A stretch of DNA of 64,000 nt from Halobacteriales archaeon QS_8_69_26 (GTDB lineage Archaea > Halobacteriota > Halobacteria > Halobacteriales > SW-7-71-33): NCBI GenBank assembly GCA_003023195.1, contig PXRX01000045.1, positions 5,719 through 69,718 on the forward strand, in the 5' to 3' direction. The notes beneath the pieces were generated by a model. The model saw only the letters and a program-made list of their open reading frames with translations. It did not search any database and was not told the origin of the DNA. The position numbers were made by a program, and so were the translations under genes. This document shows, in pieces, positions 34,715 to 43,100 of this stretch. Positions within the stretch are counted from its first letter, which is position 1. Every line of letters starts with the position of its first letter.

Positions 34715-36492
34715 TCGGCCCCGTAGTCGGCCAGTTTCTCCAGGACGTCGAGTTCCTGCTGGAGGTCCTCGTCGCCGATGGCGTTCATCTCGCTCTCGAA
34801 GTGCTCGGCGAAGGCCGCGATGCGCTGGCGGTACTCCCCGGACACCCGGAGGTCCTCGGACTGCTGTTCCCACTTCCCGAGGTGGTCGTCCTCGGGCACC
34901 CGGATCCCCTCCGAGGTCGGTTCGCCGTCCCGCTCGCGGGTGTCGACCATCCAGTTCTTCAGGAGGTCGGCGTACCGCGAGAGCAGGACCGCCTTCCTGA
35001 CCCCGGAGTTCGCGAACGTCCCGGAGGCGTCCGGGAACTTCACGGTCGTCGACGTCGCGTCGGTCCGCCCCTGGCGGTCCGCCCAGGAGGCCGTCAGTTC
35101 CAGGGAGCCGGGGTCCGAGGTCGTGGGCGCGACCTGGGCCAGGATCACGCCGCCCCGGGTCTCGCCCTCCGTCGCGGGCGAGGGGAACAGCGTGTTGGCG
35201 TACAGCACCCGACCGGTCGACTCCTCGGCGGCGGAGGTGCCGTACACCTCCCGCAACTCGTAGCCCTCGCCGTCGAGTTCGACCTCCAGGTCGAACACCA
35301 GGGGGGTGACCATGTACTCGAACTCCTCGTTCAGGCGTCGCTCGAACTCGTCGGCCGAGTGGACCGAGTAGTAGTTCGCCCCGCGGATCGACGTGATGGC
35401 GTCGATTACCTCGGTGTTGAAGTCGACGCCGACCCCGACGAAGGTGGTGTGGACGTTGTCGGCGGCGTCGTCCGACAGCATCGACCGGAGGCCGTCCTCG
35501 CTCGTGGTGCCCATGTTCGGCATCGCGTCGGTGAGGAAGACGATCCGGGTCTCGTACTCCGAGACGTTCTCGCCGTACTCCGAGAGCATCTCCGAGGCCC
35601 TCCCGATGCCGGCCGCCATGTTCGTCCCGCCGCCGGCCACGAGGTCCTCCCGGATGTGGCCACGGATCGCGTCCATGTCGGTCTCGCCCACCCGGCGGAG
35701 GGGCTTTGCCACCTGCGAGGAGTTGTTGAAGGTGACCATCCCGAAGCGGTCGTCGGCCGTCAGGTGGGTTGTCATGTCGGCGACGGCCTCCTTCGCGACC
35801 TCCATCTTCGGCTTCTCGGAGGTCTCGATCTCCTGCTTGTTGCCGTAGCGGTCGTAGTAGTACTCGTCGAACGAGGCGGACATCGACCCAGAGACGTCCA
35901 GCACCACCACGAGGTTGAGCTTCTTTCGCTCGAACTCCGCGGCGTCCAGGCCCGAGTCCAGGCCGACCGTGAGGTAGCGCTCCGTCTCGCCGGAGAGGGG
36001 GTCGTCGGTCACCCCGGGCGAGTACCGCGGGCAGAAGAGGTCCGAGCACTCCCCGGCACCCCCGGTGTCGAAGTAGTAGTCGTAGAACAGCCCCTCGTAG
36101 GACAGCGAGGACGGCAGCGGGAGGTATCCCTCCTCGACGTTTCGCCGGAACGCGTTGACGTCCTTGGCGCCGCCGGCAGCGAAGCCGACGTCCTCGGCCG
36201 ACCCCGAGGCGGGCGCCGCCTGGGCGTAGGTGGCCGAGGCGTTCCCGCCACCACCCGAACCCCCCTTCGACGGCGGTTCGTACTGCCAGTCGTCGACCAG
36301 TTCCCCCCCGGGAGTGGTGCTGCCGGGGGTAGTCCCGCCGTCGTCGGTGGGGGTGCCGTCGCCGCCCGGTCCGGAGTCGCCGCCGTCGCCGAGGCCGGCA
36401 CACCCGGCCAGCGCCGCGACCGCACCGGTCGCGCCGGCCCGGAGGAGGGCGCGTCTCGTCCGCAGGTCGATGGTGGGGTCCGACTCCTGCAT
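34678..36492 (-). CDS. Tat lipoprotein with von Willebrand factor A domain
   Basis: A 604-residue lipoprotein with a Tat-like signal (LRTRRALLRAGATGAVAALAG, lipobox before Cys31). The VWA domain has a complete MIDAS: LNLVVVLDVSGSMS (about residues 190-203), GGGTNMAAG and FLTDAMPNMG. The C-terminal half is beta-rich then helical (YRQRIAAFAEHFESEMNAIG). It should bind a divalent cation and a protein partner at the outer face. The arrangement resembles YfbK-type VWA proteins. The gene's 3' end is tandemly copied. It is the last GC-rich gene before the AT-rich islet. Confidence 0.85.
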   Translation of the reverse strand: MQESDPTIDLRTRRALLRAGATGAVAALAGCAGLGDGGDSGPGGDGTPTDDGGTTPGSTTPGGELVDDWQYEPPSKGGSGGGGNASATYAQAAPASGSAEDVGFAAGGAKDVNAFRRNVEEGYLPLPSSLSYEGLFYDYYFDTGGAGECSDLFCPRYSPGVTDDPLSGETERYLTVGLDSGLDAAEFERKKLNLVVVLDVSGSMSASFDEYYYDRYGNKQEIETSEKPKMEVAKEAVADMTTHLTADDRFGMVTFNNSSQVAKPLRRVGETDMDAIRGHIREDLVAGGGTNMAAGIGRASEMLSEYGENVSEYETRIVFLTDAMPNMGTTSEDGLRSMLSDDAADNVHTTFVGVGVDFNTEVIDAITSIRGANYYSVHSADEFERRLNEEFEYMVTPLVFDLEVELDGEGYELREVYGTSAAEESTGRVLYANTLFPSPATEGETRGGVILAQVAPTTSDPGSLELTASWADRQGRTDATSTTVKFPDASGTFANSGVRKAVLLSRYADLLKNWMVDTRERDGEPTSEGIRVPEDDHLGKWEQQSEDLRVSGEYRQRIAAFAEHFESEMNAIGDEDLQQELDVLEKLADYGAEGRVTGLDLPAD

Positions 36493-36912
36493 GGACGATC
36501 CATCGCGTTCCCGTAATAAACCACCACCTCAAGCTAAAACGGGAGCTTTAGCCGTCTCCTGCCCTCGCCGGGTAAGGCGGCGTGGCTCGATGGGAGGGCG
36601 GATTGTAGTGGTTGCTGGCCGGACCGTTCTGGCATACCGGATGACTTCTCGTTAATCGGGGATCGGAGGCGTCGACAACATCTACTTACCCGATAGCCTC
36701 GCCACGGTGGTGTTCCTGAGGAGGAACTACATTATGTAGGATATTTTTAACATCATCACGGCTACCACCTCGTCTGTGCCAACTTAGCGGCCCTACGGGA
36801 ATAGACGGTGGTTGGTGCGGTAAGCCAAAATTTGGAGGTTTGATTAATAAAATACATGGTTATCCATGCTACACATATATATACACTATCGCGCAGGATC
36901 AGTGATTGCCCA
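36493..36912. other. Gene-free transition into the AT-rich islet, with promoter
   Basis: No gene was found in these 420 bp. Base composition falls from GC-rich to AT-rich across the stretch. A small hairpin (GCTAAA at 36533-36538 against TTTAGC at 36547-36552) and a short CATGG-TTAT-CCATG hairpin at 36853-36866 are present. ATATATATA at about 36883-36892 sits about 25 bp ahead of the ATG at 36913 and is the likely TATA box. Confidence 0.5.
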
Positions 36913-38164
36913 ATGGACGAGAAAATCTCACGAAGGAAGTATATCAAATCGAGTGGTTTCATTGCTAGCCTCGGGATGGGACTGAAACAGGGACGGGGCA
37001 AAGCAACCAGTGGATCTTATGATATAGATGGAAATGACAAAGTGCGCTTAGCAAAAATCAAATCAGGTGATGATGTTATTGAGTGGTTTGTAGTTCCCAA
37101 ACCGTGGAAAGAACATCTTGATAATATGAATGAAATAGTGGCAAATTTCAACGATGAGTATGCAGGCCATCCAGGGATCAATGAAACAGGGTTGGAACCT
37201 TCCGAACAAAGTCATGATGGGCGATCTGGATTTCGGATATTTGTTGGGATAGAAAATAAAGATGTAATATCAGACCTCCCTGAAAAGTATGAAGGACAAC
37301 CGATCCACACAGAATTGGCCAATAAGTCCGTGCCTCAAGCTTGTTATAACGATTCTAACTATGATAATATGCCTGGTGGAGTAGCAATCAGTAGCAATAG
37401 TATAGAAGCTTGTGCTACATCTTGCACGAGAGTTTATTATGATGCTCAGCTTTGCACGTTGGGTGGTTGACATACATTTCGGAGTAAGAGGCGGATGAGG
37501 TGGTCTATCACCGATTTCAAACGTCAGCAGTTCAGCGGATTGGTCGCCCAAGGAAGTGTAGAATACTCAACGTGCAAAGCCGAGTTATGATGGTGAATTT
37601 ATGATGATGGGTGCAGCACACGCCCTTGCGAATGATAAACAAGAATGTGATGATGATGATATTCAGGACAGCACATATCAATATACGAGAATCTTAGGAT
37701 CGATATATGCAAAAGATGAAATTATGGATATGGCCATCTCAACATGCGATAATTATAATGTAGATCTTGATGGGGAAATAGAGGATCTTGTGGTCGGCCG
37801 GATTAATGTAGAAGGATATTATACTGACTGGGGTGTTGCCAACCTTGCTGAGAGTAATGAAACAGTGTATGCCACCGGTACATCAACTGGGACACGAGGT
37901 GGTAAAATAGAGAGGACTAAAGTCAGAAGCAATGAAGATTGTAGTGATTGGAATTCCCAAGGGGTAAAGACCAACCTAGGGTCTGCTGCCGGTGACTCTG
38001 GAGGCCCAATCTACACCCGTGATGGCTATCTTGTTGGAATGCATACAGAGGGCCAGGATTCCACAGGGAATAGCGATTGTGATGGTGACCAAGAATATTA
38101 CTATGCTTTGGGGCCTACTATGTATGAAATAACAGATCGGTGGCCAAATATGGCGATAGGATAA
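36913..38164 (+). pseudogene. Tat-exported trypsin-like (S1) serine protease gene disrupted by a MITE
   Basis: The first part (36913-37470) begins with a Tat-like signal (MDEKISRRKYIKSSGFIAS) and a propeptide-like region; it now stops after CTLGG inside the inserted element. The second part (frame of 37586-38164) carries the protease core: GAAHALA (catalytic His region), DEIMDMAIS (candidate catalytic Asp) and AAGDSGGPIY (catalytic Ser). A 140-bp element flanked by an 8-bp duplication sits between. Removing 148 bp (37437-37584) joins codon 175 of the first frame to GAT GGT GAA of the second without a stop, restoring a 367-residue protein reading TRVYYDGEFMMMGAAHALA. The gene is AT-rich, unlike its neighbours, so it was probably acquired by transfer. 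Confidence 0.85.
37445..37584. mobile_element. 140-bp MITE with 17-bp terminal inverted repeats and 8-bp target duplication
   Basis: The ends are CTCAGCTTTGCACGTTG (37445-37461) and CAACGTGCAAAGCCGAG (37568-37584), inverted with one mismatch. The flanking TTATGATG (37437-37444 and 37585-37592) is a perfect 8-bp target-site duplication. The inside is too short for a transposase; a minus-strand stretch reading SAELLTFEIGDRPPHPPL may be the start of the parent element's transposase. Eight-bp duplications fit IS5/ISH1-type or IS1595-type parents among others; the parent is not identified. Confidence 0.9.
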
Positions 38165-38216
38165 TGAAATTATAAATAATATTTTATTATTAACTCATCT
38201 ATGGTTATAGAGTAGT

Positions 38217-38654
38217 ATGATAGGTTCAAACAAAGTAGATATCGGCCGCATTAATTCAAACGCGATTGTAATCATATTCGTTTTAGGGGCAGTATTGACC
38301 ACAGCCGTGCTGATCAATGGGTGGTGGGCGGATGCAGTAGCGGATTCATCGGGATGTATGGATCGACCCAATGCGGAGTTCACCTTCGAAGCGGCCTCCG
38401 ACGGGGTGCTCCGGATCACGCACAGCGGTGGAGACACGTTCGTTCGCGAAACGACGAAGAACCTGAGTATCGTCGTGAACGGCGCCCGTGTAGACCGGGT
38501 TCCGCCTCCAGTCCGTCCGAACGACTCCGTTACAGTTCCCGCCTCGGCGGACGATAGCGTGCGCATCGTCTGGTACGGGGACGATCCGGAGTGCTCCAGC
38601 GTGCTGGATACCTACGGACCGAACGGTACAACGTCGGCGGTTGCCGGCCGGTGA
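38217..38654 (+). CDS. Type IV pilin-like protein
   Basis: A 145-residue protein with a short N-terminus (MIGSNKVDIGRINSN) and one hydrophobic segment (AIVIIFVLGAVLTTAVLINGW), followed by an outside beta domain (NAEFTFEAASDGVLRITHSG, GGDTFVRETTKNLSIVVNG and SVRIVWYGDDPECSSVL). This beta pattern is the one I associate with archaeal type IV pilins (DUF1628-like). The usual pilin cleavage motif before the hydrophobic stretch is not clear. The first ~120 bp are AT-rich like the islet, and the rest is GC-rich like the chromosome, so the gene spans the islet edge. Confidence 0.6.
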   Translation: MIGSNKVDIGRINSNAIVIIFVLGAVLTTAVLINGWWADAVADSSGCMDRPNAEFTFEAASDGVLRITHSGGDTFVRETTKNLSIVVNGARVDRVPPPVRPNDSVTVPASADDSVRIVWYGDDPECSSVLDTYGPNGTTSAVAGR

Positions 38655-38727
38655 TCCGACGGCGTTCCCCGGTATGGGAGGACACCGGACCGCCCCACTT
38701 TTGCCCGCTCCGGCCGTCCGTCCGGCC

Positions 38728-39069
38728 ATGACCGAGTTCGACCCCGAGAAGTTCGAGGAGAAGTACGTCCACTACCTCCCCGAACTCGAACGGGCCTACC
38801 GGGACGCCTTCGAGCACATGAACGACCGCTACGACTCCGAACTCGTCCACGCCATCGACCAGCAAGTGCTCGACGACAGCGAACCCGTCTACGAGGGCGA
38901 CGGCCACTTCCGGGTGGTTCTCCCCGAGGACCCCGTCGACCGCCTGGACGCCGTCCTCGTCCCCGACGGGAAGGCCGAGGAGACCATCACCATCTACGCC
39001 GACCGCATCGAGACCGAACTCCGGCGGATCTTCGGGTTCGAGGACGGGGACGACCGGGACTCAGAGTAG
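38728..39069 (+). CDS. DUF5783-family protein
   Basis: A 113-residue acidic soluble protein opening MTEFDPEKFEEKYVHYLPEL, with HAIDQQVLDDSEPVYEGDG in the middle and a C-terminal helix (IYADRIETELRRIFGFED). This wording matches my memory of the haloarchaeal DUF5783 family, a short protein of unknown function. There are no metal or nucleotide motifs. The ATG at 38728 is chosen because the conserved part starts there and the upstream extension is low-complexity. Confidence 0.75.
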   Translation: MTEFDPEKFEEKYVHYLPELERAYRDAFEHMNDRYDSELVHAIDQQVLDDSEPVYEGDGHFRVVLPEDPVDRLDAVLVPDGKAEETITIYADRIETELRRIFGFEDGDDRDSE

Positions 39070-39134
39070 CGAGCCGTCGGCGGGATCGCCGGGGTCCGTG
39101 GGGACGACAGATCGGGCGAACGGGGGATCCGGGC

Positions 39135-39154
39135 TTACAGTAACGTTACTGTAA
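39135..39154. promoter_or_regulatory. Palindromic operator-like site, fully symmetric copy
   Basis: TTACAGTAA-CG-TTACTGTAA is a perfect 20-bp palindrome including its CG centre. It shares both arms with the sites at 130 and 63369. It lies 250 bp ahead of the NifU-domain gene and 66 bp after the DUF5783 gene; the rest of this 335-bp gap holds no gene. Confidence 0.7.
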
Positions 39155-39404
39155 ACGCGCGAGCGACTGCCGGTGACGACCCCCGCGTGCGGGGCCGGGA
39201 CGGTCCCGAGGGCCACCGCGGCCCGAGGGACCGGACCCGGGGGAGGGCAGGTCCCCGATCCCGGGGAGTCGATGGACGGTACTCCGGCACGCACCCGGAG
39301 CGACCGGAGGAAGGCCCGGAATACGCCGGATCGACGGCGGAAACGACCCGAAATACGCCGGACGAACCAAAGGTCTATCAACGCTCGCACGCCTACGGGG
39401 ACAC

Positions 39405-39797
39405 ATGAGTACGGATACGGAGGGCGGCGAGAAGTCCCTCGAGGACCGGGTCGAGAACTTCCTGCGCCGGAACTTCCCGCAGATCCAGATGCACGGCGGC
39501 ACCGCCGCCATCGAGAACATCGACGAGGAGGCCGGCGAGGTCAGCATCCAGCTCGGCGGCGCCTGCTCGGGCTGTGGGATCAGCCCGATGACGATCCAGG
39601 CGATCAAGTCCCGCATGGTCAAGGAGATCCCCGAGATCGAGACCGTCCACGCCAACACCGGCATGGGCGGCGGTGGCGGTGGCGGCGCCCACGGCGGCCG
39701 CGGCGGGAGCACCGGCGGCGGCATGACCCCCTCGTTCCCCGGCGAGACCACCGACGACGACGGCGAGGACGACGAGGGCCCGCAGGCCCCGTTCTAA
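39405..39797 (+). CDS. NifU C-terminal-domain iron-sulfur scaffold protein
   Basis: A 130-residue protein. Residues 12-85 form a NifU-like domain with the cluster-binding CxxC in GGACSGCGISPMT and a preceding MHGGTAAIENI. It should bind a [4Fe-4S] cluster and pass it to apo-proteins. The C-terminal 45 residues are Gly/His-rich and then acidic (GMGGGGGGGAHGGRGG, ending DEGPQAPF). The CxxC is intact. The upstream palindrome (39135) might place it in a metal or redox regulon. The start gives MSTDTEGGEKSLEDRV. Confidence 0.88.
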   Translation: MSTDTEGGEKSLEDRVENFLRRNFPQIQMHGGTAAIENIDEEAGEVSIQLGGACSGCGISPMTIQAIKSRMVKEIPEIETVHANTGMGGGGGGGAHGGRGGSTGGGMTPSFPGETTDDDGEDDEGPQAPF

Positions 39798-39887
39798 ACC
39801 ACGTTCGATCGCTCGTTTCGCGTTCCGTGGGTCGGAAGTCGGTAGCGAACTCCGCCGTCGTTCGGTATTCCGTTCCGTCGGGATCGC

Positions 39888-40150
39888 TCCGAAAGCCCCC
39901 GGACCTTTCATTGGCCGATACCGATCGGGCCGGGCCAGTCGCCGACGATCCCGTTTCGACGACGATGGAAGCGCCCGGACCGGGGGCGGCGTCGACCGAC
40001 ACCTGCGGTGGGTCTCCCGGGCTACTGTGCCGGTTAGTCGTCGACCGACGGTCCCGCCCACCGCAGCCACACCCTCCCCAGCCGACTCGCTCGCTCCCTG
40101 CAGTCGCTCGCTCGTCCCTCGCGCGCGGTTCGCGCCTCGCGGCGCTCACG
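39888..40150. repeat. Interspersed intergenic repeat, copy 2, filling a 437-bp gene-free gap
   Basis: No gene was found between 39798 and 40234. The stretch has CGAAAGCCCCCGG and CCTTTCA near 39890-39912 and CACCCTCCCCAGCCGACTCG near 40069, followed by GCTCGCTCGTCCCTCGCGCG near 40106. The same blocks, in the same order, are found at 233-390. The second half recurs at 63205-63290. Confidence 0.6.
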
Positions 40151-40234
40151 TCGCACGCGCCGTTCGGCAGGTCGGATCGCGGTTCGTCTCCGCCCCGCGG
40201 CCGTCTCGCGACCAGGAGTTCCCGGGTCGCCAGG

Positions 40235-41134
40235 TCATCGAACGTCCCGCCCGCGCTCCCAGGCCCGCAGGAGACCCGCGAGGGTGCGGTTGACGGGGAC
40301 GTCCAGGTTCGCCGCCTCGGCACGGTCGACGACGTAGCCGTTGATGGCGTCGACCTCCGTCCGGCGGCCCGCCCGCACGTCCTGGAGCATCGAGGAGTCG
40401 TTGGCGGCGGTCGCCTCGGCGACGGACTCGACGGCGGCGACGGCCTCGTCGTCCGACAGGTCGATCCCCTCTGACCGGGCGACGCGAGCGGTCTCCGTGG
40501 CGGCCTCGCGGGCCAGTTCGTTGGCCTCGCCGGCCAGTAGCCGGCCGTTCTCGACGCGGGCCAGCGCGGTGACGGCGTTGATGCCGGCGTTGACCGCCAG
40601 TTTTTCCCAGAGGCGCCGGGGCATATCCGCCGCGACGGTCGTCTCGATTCCGGCGGTCCGGAAAGCGGTGCCCGCGCGATCGGCGGCGGGCGACGGGCCG
40701 CCCTCCCGGGCGCCCAGGACGACCTCGCCGACCCCGGTACACTCGACGTGGCCCGGGCGCTCCAGGACCGCGCCGTAGGTGGCCGTCCCCGCGAGCACCG
40801 GGGCGTCGAGGTGGGCGGCCAGCCGATCCTCGTTGCCCATCCCGTTCGACAGCGAGAGTGCTGCCCCGTACTCGCCGGTGGCGAGCCGTCGGGCTGCCGT
40901 CGGGGTGTCGAAGGCCTTGACGGTCACGACGGCCAGGTCGGCCGACAGGCCCCGGCCGTCGGTCGTCGCGTCGGGGTGGACCGCGAACTCGAACTCGCCG
41001 CCGACGGTCAGGCCGTCCGACCGGACCGCCCCGACGTGGGGGTCCCGACCGACCAGCGTCACGTCGTGCTCCCGGGCCAGCAACCCCCCGAGGAGGCTCC
41101 CCAGGCTCCCGGCCCCGAAGACGACGACCTCCAT
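40235..41134 (-). CDS. panE: 2-dehydropantoate 2-reductase (ketopantoate reductase)
   Basis: A 299-residue NADP-dependent reductase. The N-terminal Rossmann motif is VVVFGAGSLGSLLGG, followed by VTLVGRDPHV and the VVTVKAFDT strand. The catalytic Lys is in LWEKLAVNAGINAVTAL, and the C-terminal domain contains SSMLQDVRAGRRTEVDAING, which binds pantoate. It reduces ketopantoate to pantoate for CoA synthesis. The gene has no close partner: a repeat-filled gap follows, and an 87-bp gap separates it from the rubredoxin-like gene. Confidence 0.92.
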   Translation of the reverse strand: MEVVVFGAGSLGSLLGGLLAREHDVTLVGRDPHVGAVRSDGLTVGGEFEFAVHPDATTDGRGLSADLAVVTVKAFDTPTAARRLATGEYGAALSLSNGMGNEDRLAAHLDAPVLAGTATYGAVLERPGHVECTGVGEVVLGAREGGPSPAADRAGTAFRTAGIETTVAADMPRRLWEKLAVNAGINAVTALARVENGRLLAGEANELAREAATETARVARSEGIDLSDDEAVAAVESVAEATAANDSSMLQDVRAGRRTEVDAINGYVVDRAEAANLDVPVNRTLAGLLRAWERGRDVR

Positions 41135-41221
41135 GCCGGCCGCCTTCGCGCCGTCCCGGTAAAAGGGTGTCTCCGACCGGGGTCGTCACCGGGGATCGGT
41201 CCTCGCTTCCGGCGGTCCTCG

Positions 41222-41521
41222 TCAGTCCTCGATCCAGTAGTACAGTTCCTCCTCGGGGGAGTCACACGCCGGACAGCACTCGGGGACCTCCCCCTCCAGG
41301 CGGCCCATCTCGCCACACTGCCAGCAGCGCCACATCAGTTCGGCCTCGCCCAGTTGGGGCGAGGACCGCACGTGCTCGACGCTCAACTCCGCAAGCCCAT
41401 CGTCGAGCGTGACGTAGAACCCGTGCTCGTCGAACCCGCGGATCGTCCCCAGTTCCCGGCCGTCGTCGTCGTAGACCGCGTTCCCGAACCGGATCCCGAG
41501 TTCGTCGTGGTCGTGGGCCAT
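41222..41521 (-). CDS. DUF7130-type rubredoxin-like zinc/iron protein
   Basis: A 99-residue protein. The first half is a PRC-barrel-like beta domain (IRFGNAVYDDDGRELGTIRG, then VTLDDGLAELS). The second is a rubredoxin-like knuckle pair, CWQCGEMG and CCPACDS. It ends in EEELYYWIED, which I associate with the haloarchaeal DUF7130 family. Four of its Cys can bind Zn or Fe. A TATA-like ATTAAT (about 41546-41551) lies 25-30 bp ahead of the ATG at 41521. An orphan lipoprotein signal lies just upstream. Confidence 0.78.
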   Translation of the reverse strand: MAHDHDELGIRFGNAVYDDDGRELGTIRGFDEHGFYVTLDDGLAELSVEHVRSSPQLGEAELMWRCWQCGEMGRLEGEVPECCPACDSPEEELYYWIED

Positions 41522-41576
41522 GGTGGAGGTACGGACTCGCTCACCATTAATGTCGCCCGGAGATCCAGTCGATCCG

Positions 41577-41682
41577 ATGATTCCGGGGTCCCGCGGACGA
41601 CCGGTCCGCCCGTCCCGCATCCCGCGACGGCGACGCCGGCGAGTGCTGTGCTGACGCTGGCGATGACCGTTCTTCGCTTCAT
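41577..41682 (-). pseudogene. Orphan lipoprotein signal-peptide fragment
   Basis: From the ATG at 41682 the minus strand reads MKRRTVIASVSTALAGVAVA and then GCGTGG, a good signal with lipobox. After about 33 codons it loses sense and runs out of frame into the promoter and body of the DUF7130 gene. There is no room for a mature protein. It is best seen as the 5' remnant of a deleted lipoprotein gene. Confidence 0.55.
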
Positions 41683-42542
41683 CGGTGGTACCCGGGCGGG
41701 CTAACGGCCCGCCGTGGGTAGCCCGACGGCCTGAACTCTCAGGGGGAACGATCGCCCGACTGCGGCAACCCGAATACCGACGCGACCGTCGTCGCTCACA
41801 TGAAGTCCGCGATCCCGCTCTGCTTGTTCTTGTCGTTCTCGAAGATGCTCTCGATCGACATCTCCAGTACCTCCAGGCGCTGTTTCGTGTACTCCCGGGC
41901 GCCGTACTCCTCGGCGATCCGGGTCGCCGTTTCGAGGTACTTGGTTACCGACCCCTCGTGGACGGTGAGGGTCACGTCCCCGCCACACTCCCGGCAGTCG
42001 CCGGCGAGTGGGGGGCGGCGGTACTTCGTGCCGCAGTCCAGGCACCGGACCTCCTGGCGGGAGAACGCCCGGAGGTTGCCGATCAGGTCCGGCAGGAAGT
42101 GGTACTCGATGACCCGTTCGGCGACGTCCGTCTCGTCGACGGCGCGGATCTTCCGGGCGAGTTCCAGTTGCCCGTCCATCTTGTCCTGCATGTCCTCCAG
42201 GGTCTTGTAGGCCGACAGGTCCGGCCCGGCGGCGATGTGGGTGGTGTCGTGGGTGTGGCCGAACCCCGCCGTCTCCCGGTCGGTCCCCAGGCGGTCCTCG
42301 GCTATCTCGACGTCCACCGCCTCCGGGTGGGCGAGTTCGCGGCTCGCCTCGTACAGTTCCAGGGGGTACTCCTCGACGATGTCGACGTTGTGGGCCTCGT
42401 CGTCGATCTCGGCGGGGTCGATCCGCGAGGACATGACCAGGGGTGCATCCATCTGCCCGCCTCTTTGGTCAGGAAGATAATATTTACTGAAATTCAGCAG
42501 TCCATCCATCAATAGCATAACGCAATCTTCGTCGCCATCACA

Positions 42543-43100
42543 CTGGCCTACATGGGTGTCCTCCGCAATTAGTGTATGATTGTCTTTGATAGTAAGGCAG
42601 TAGGTATTTTCGACGTCGGAGGTGACGATCTCGGTACGTATGACGGTGTCCTGACCGTTGGTCGATCCGCCGTCCGCACGGAGGGGTCTTTGCCGAATTC
42701 CGTCCGTGCCGGGTCGATCGGTCGGAACCGGAACTTCGTCGCCAGCCGTGAGATTCCGGGCTTCGACCCGTTCGATCCGTCCCTGGTCGTCGTCCCACCG
42801 GAGCATCGAGTGATTCGGTGTTACCGTAATTTCCCGTCCGGTTTCCGTCTCTACTTCTACCAAGTGGTCCGGTGCGGGGTGTCTGCTGATCGCTTCGACC
42901 GGCTTGCATTCGACGTCACCGTGTTCGTCTACCGATGGGACGGACAGGGATTCCCCGTCGAGGTGGTCGACCACTGCCCCGAAGTCGTCCGCCTCGGCAC
43001 GGGTCTCGTCGATCCGATCCTCAACCAGCCGTTCGATCCGTTCGTGACGCCACCGGCCGTTTTCGTCCTCGTACCACACCTTCGTGTCGGGGTGGAAGCA
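42543..43100 (-). other. Mini-intein in PolD large subunit, C-terminal residue Gln
   Basis: An in-frame insertion of 186 codons between RRN and CDGDEDC. It starts at Cys (CFHPDTKVWYED, block A) and contains ITVTPNHSML (block B, TxxH). It ends VENTYCLTIKDNHTLIAE (block F) and DTHVGQ followed by extein Cys (block G). There is no LAGLIDADG or other homing-endonuclease domain between blocks B and F. The last residue is Gln rather than Asn, as known for the natural PolII mini-intein of Pyrococcus abyssi at the same site. The splicing residues Cys1, the block B His and Cys+1 are present. Confidence 0.93.

Noticed and set aside
31142-36532. A single minus-strand gene of about 1800 codons
   Set aside because: The frame is open by chance through the regulator gene on the other strand; the real gene starts at 32953 with signal peptide and TATA box.
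36533-36552. End hairpin of an IS200/IS605-type element or a guide RNA
   Set aside because: Only a 6-bp stem; no tnpA/tnpB remnant or second end was found.
41383-41682. A 99-residue lipoprotein gene
   Set aside because: Only the first third looks like a protein (signal and lipobox); the rest is an out-of-frame shadow of the rubredoxin-like gene.
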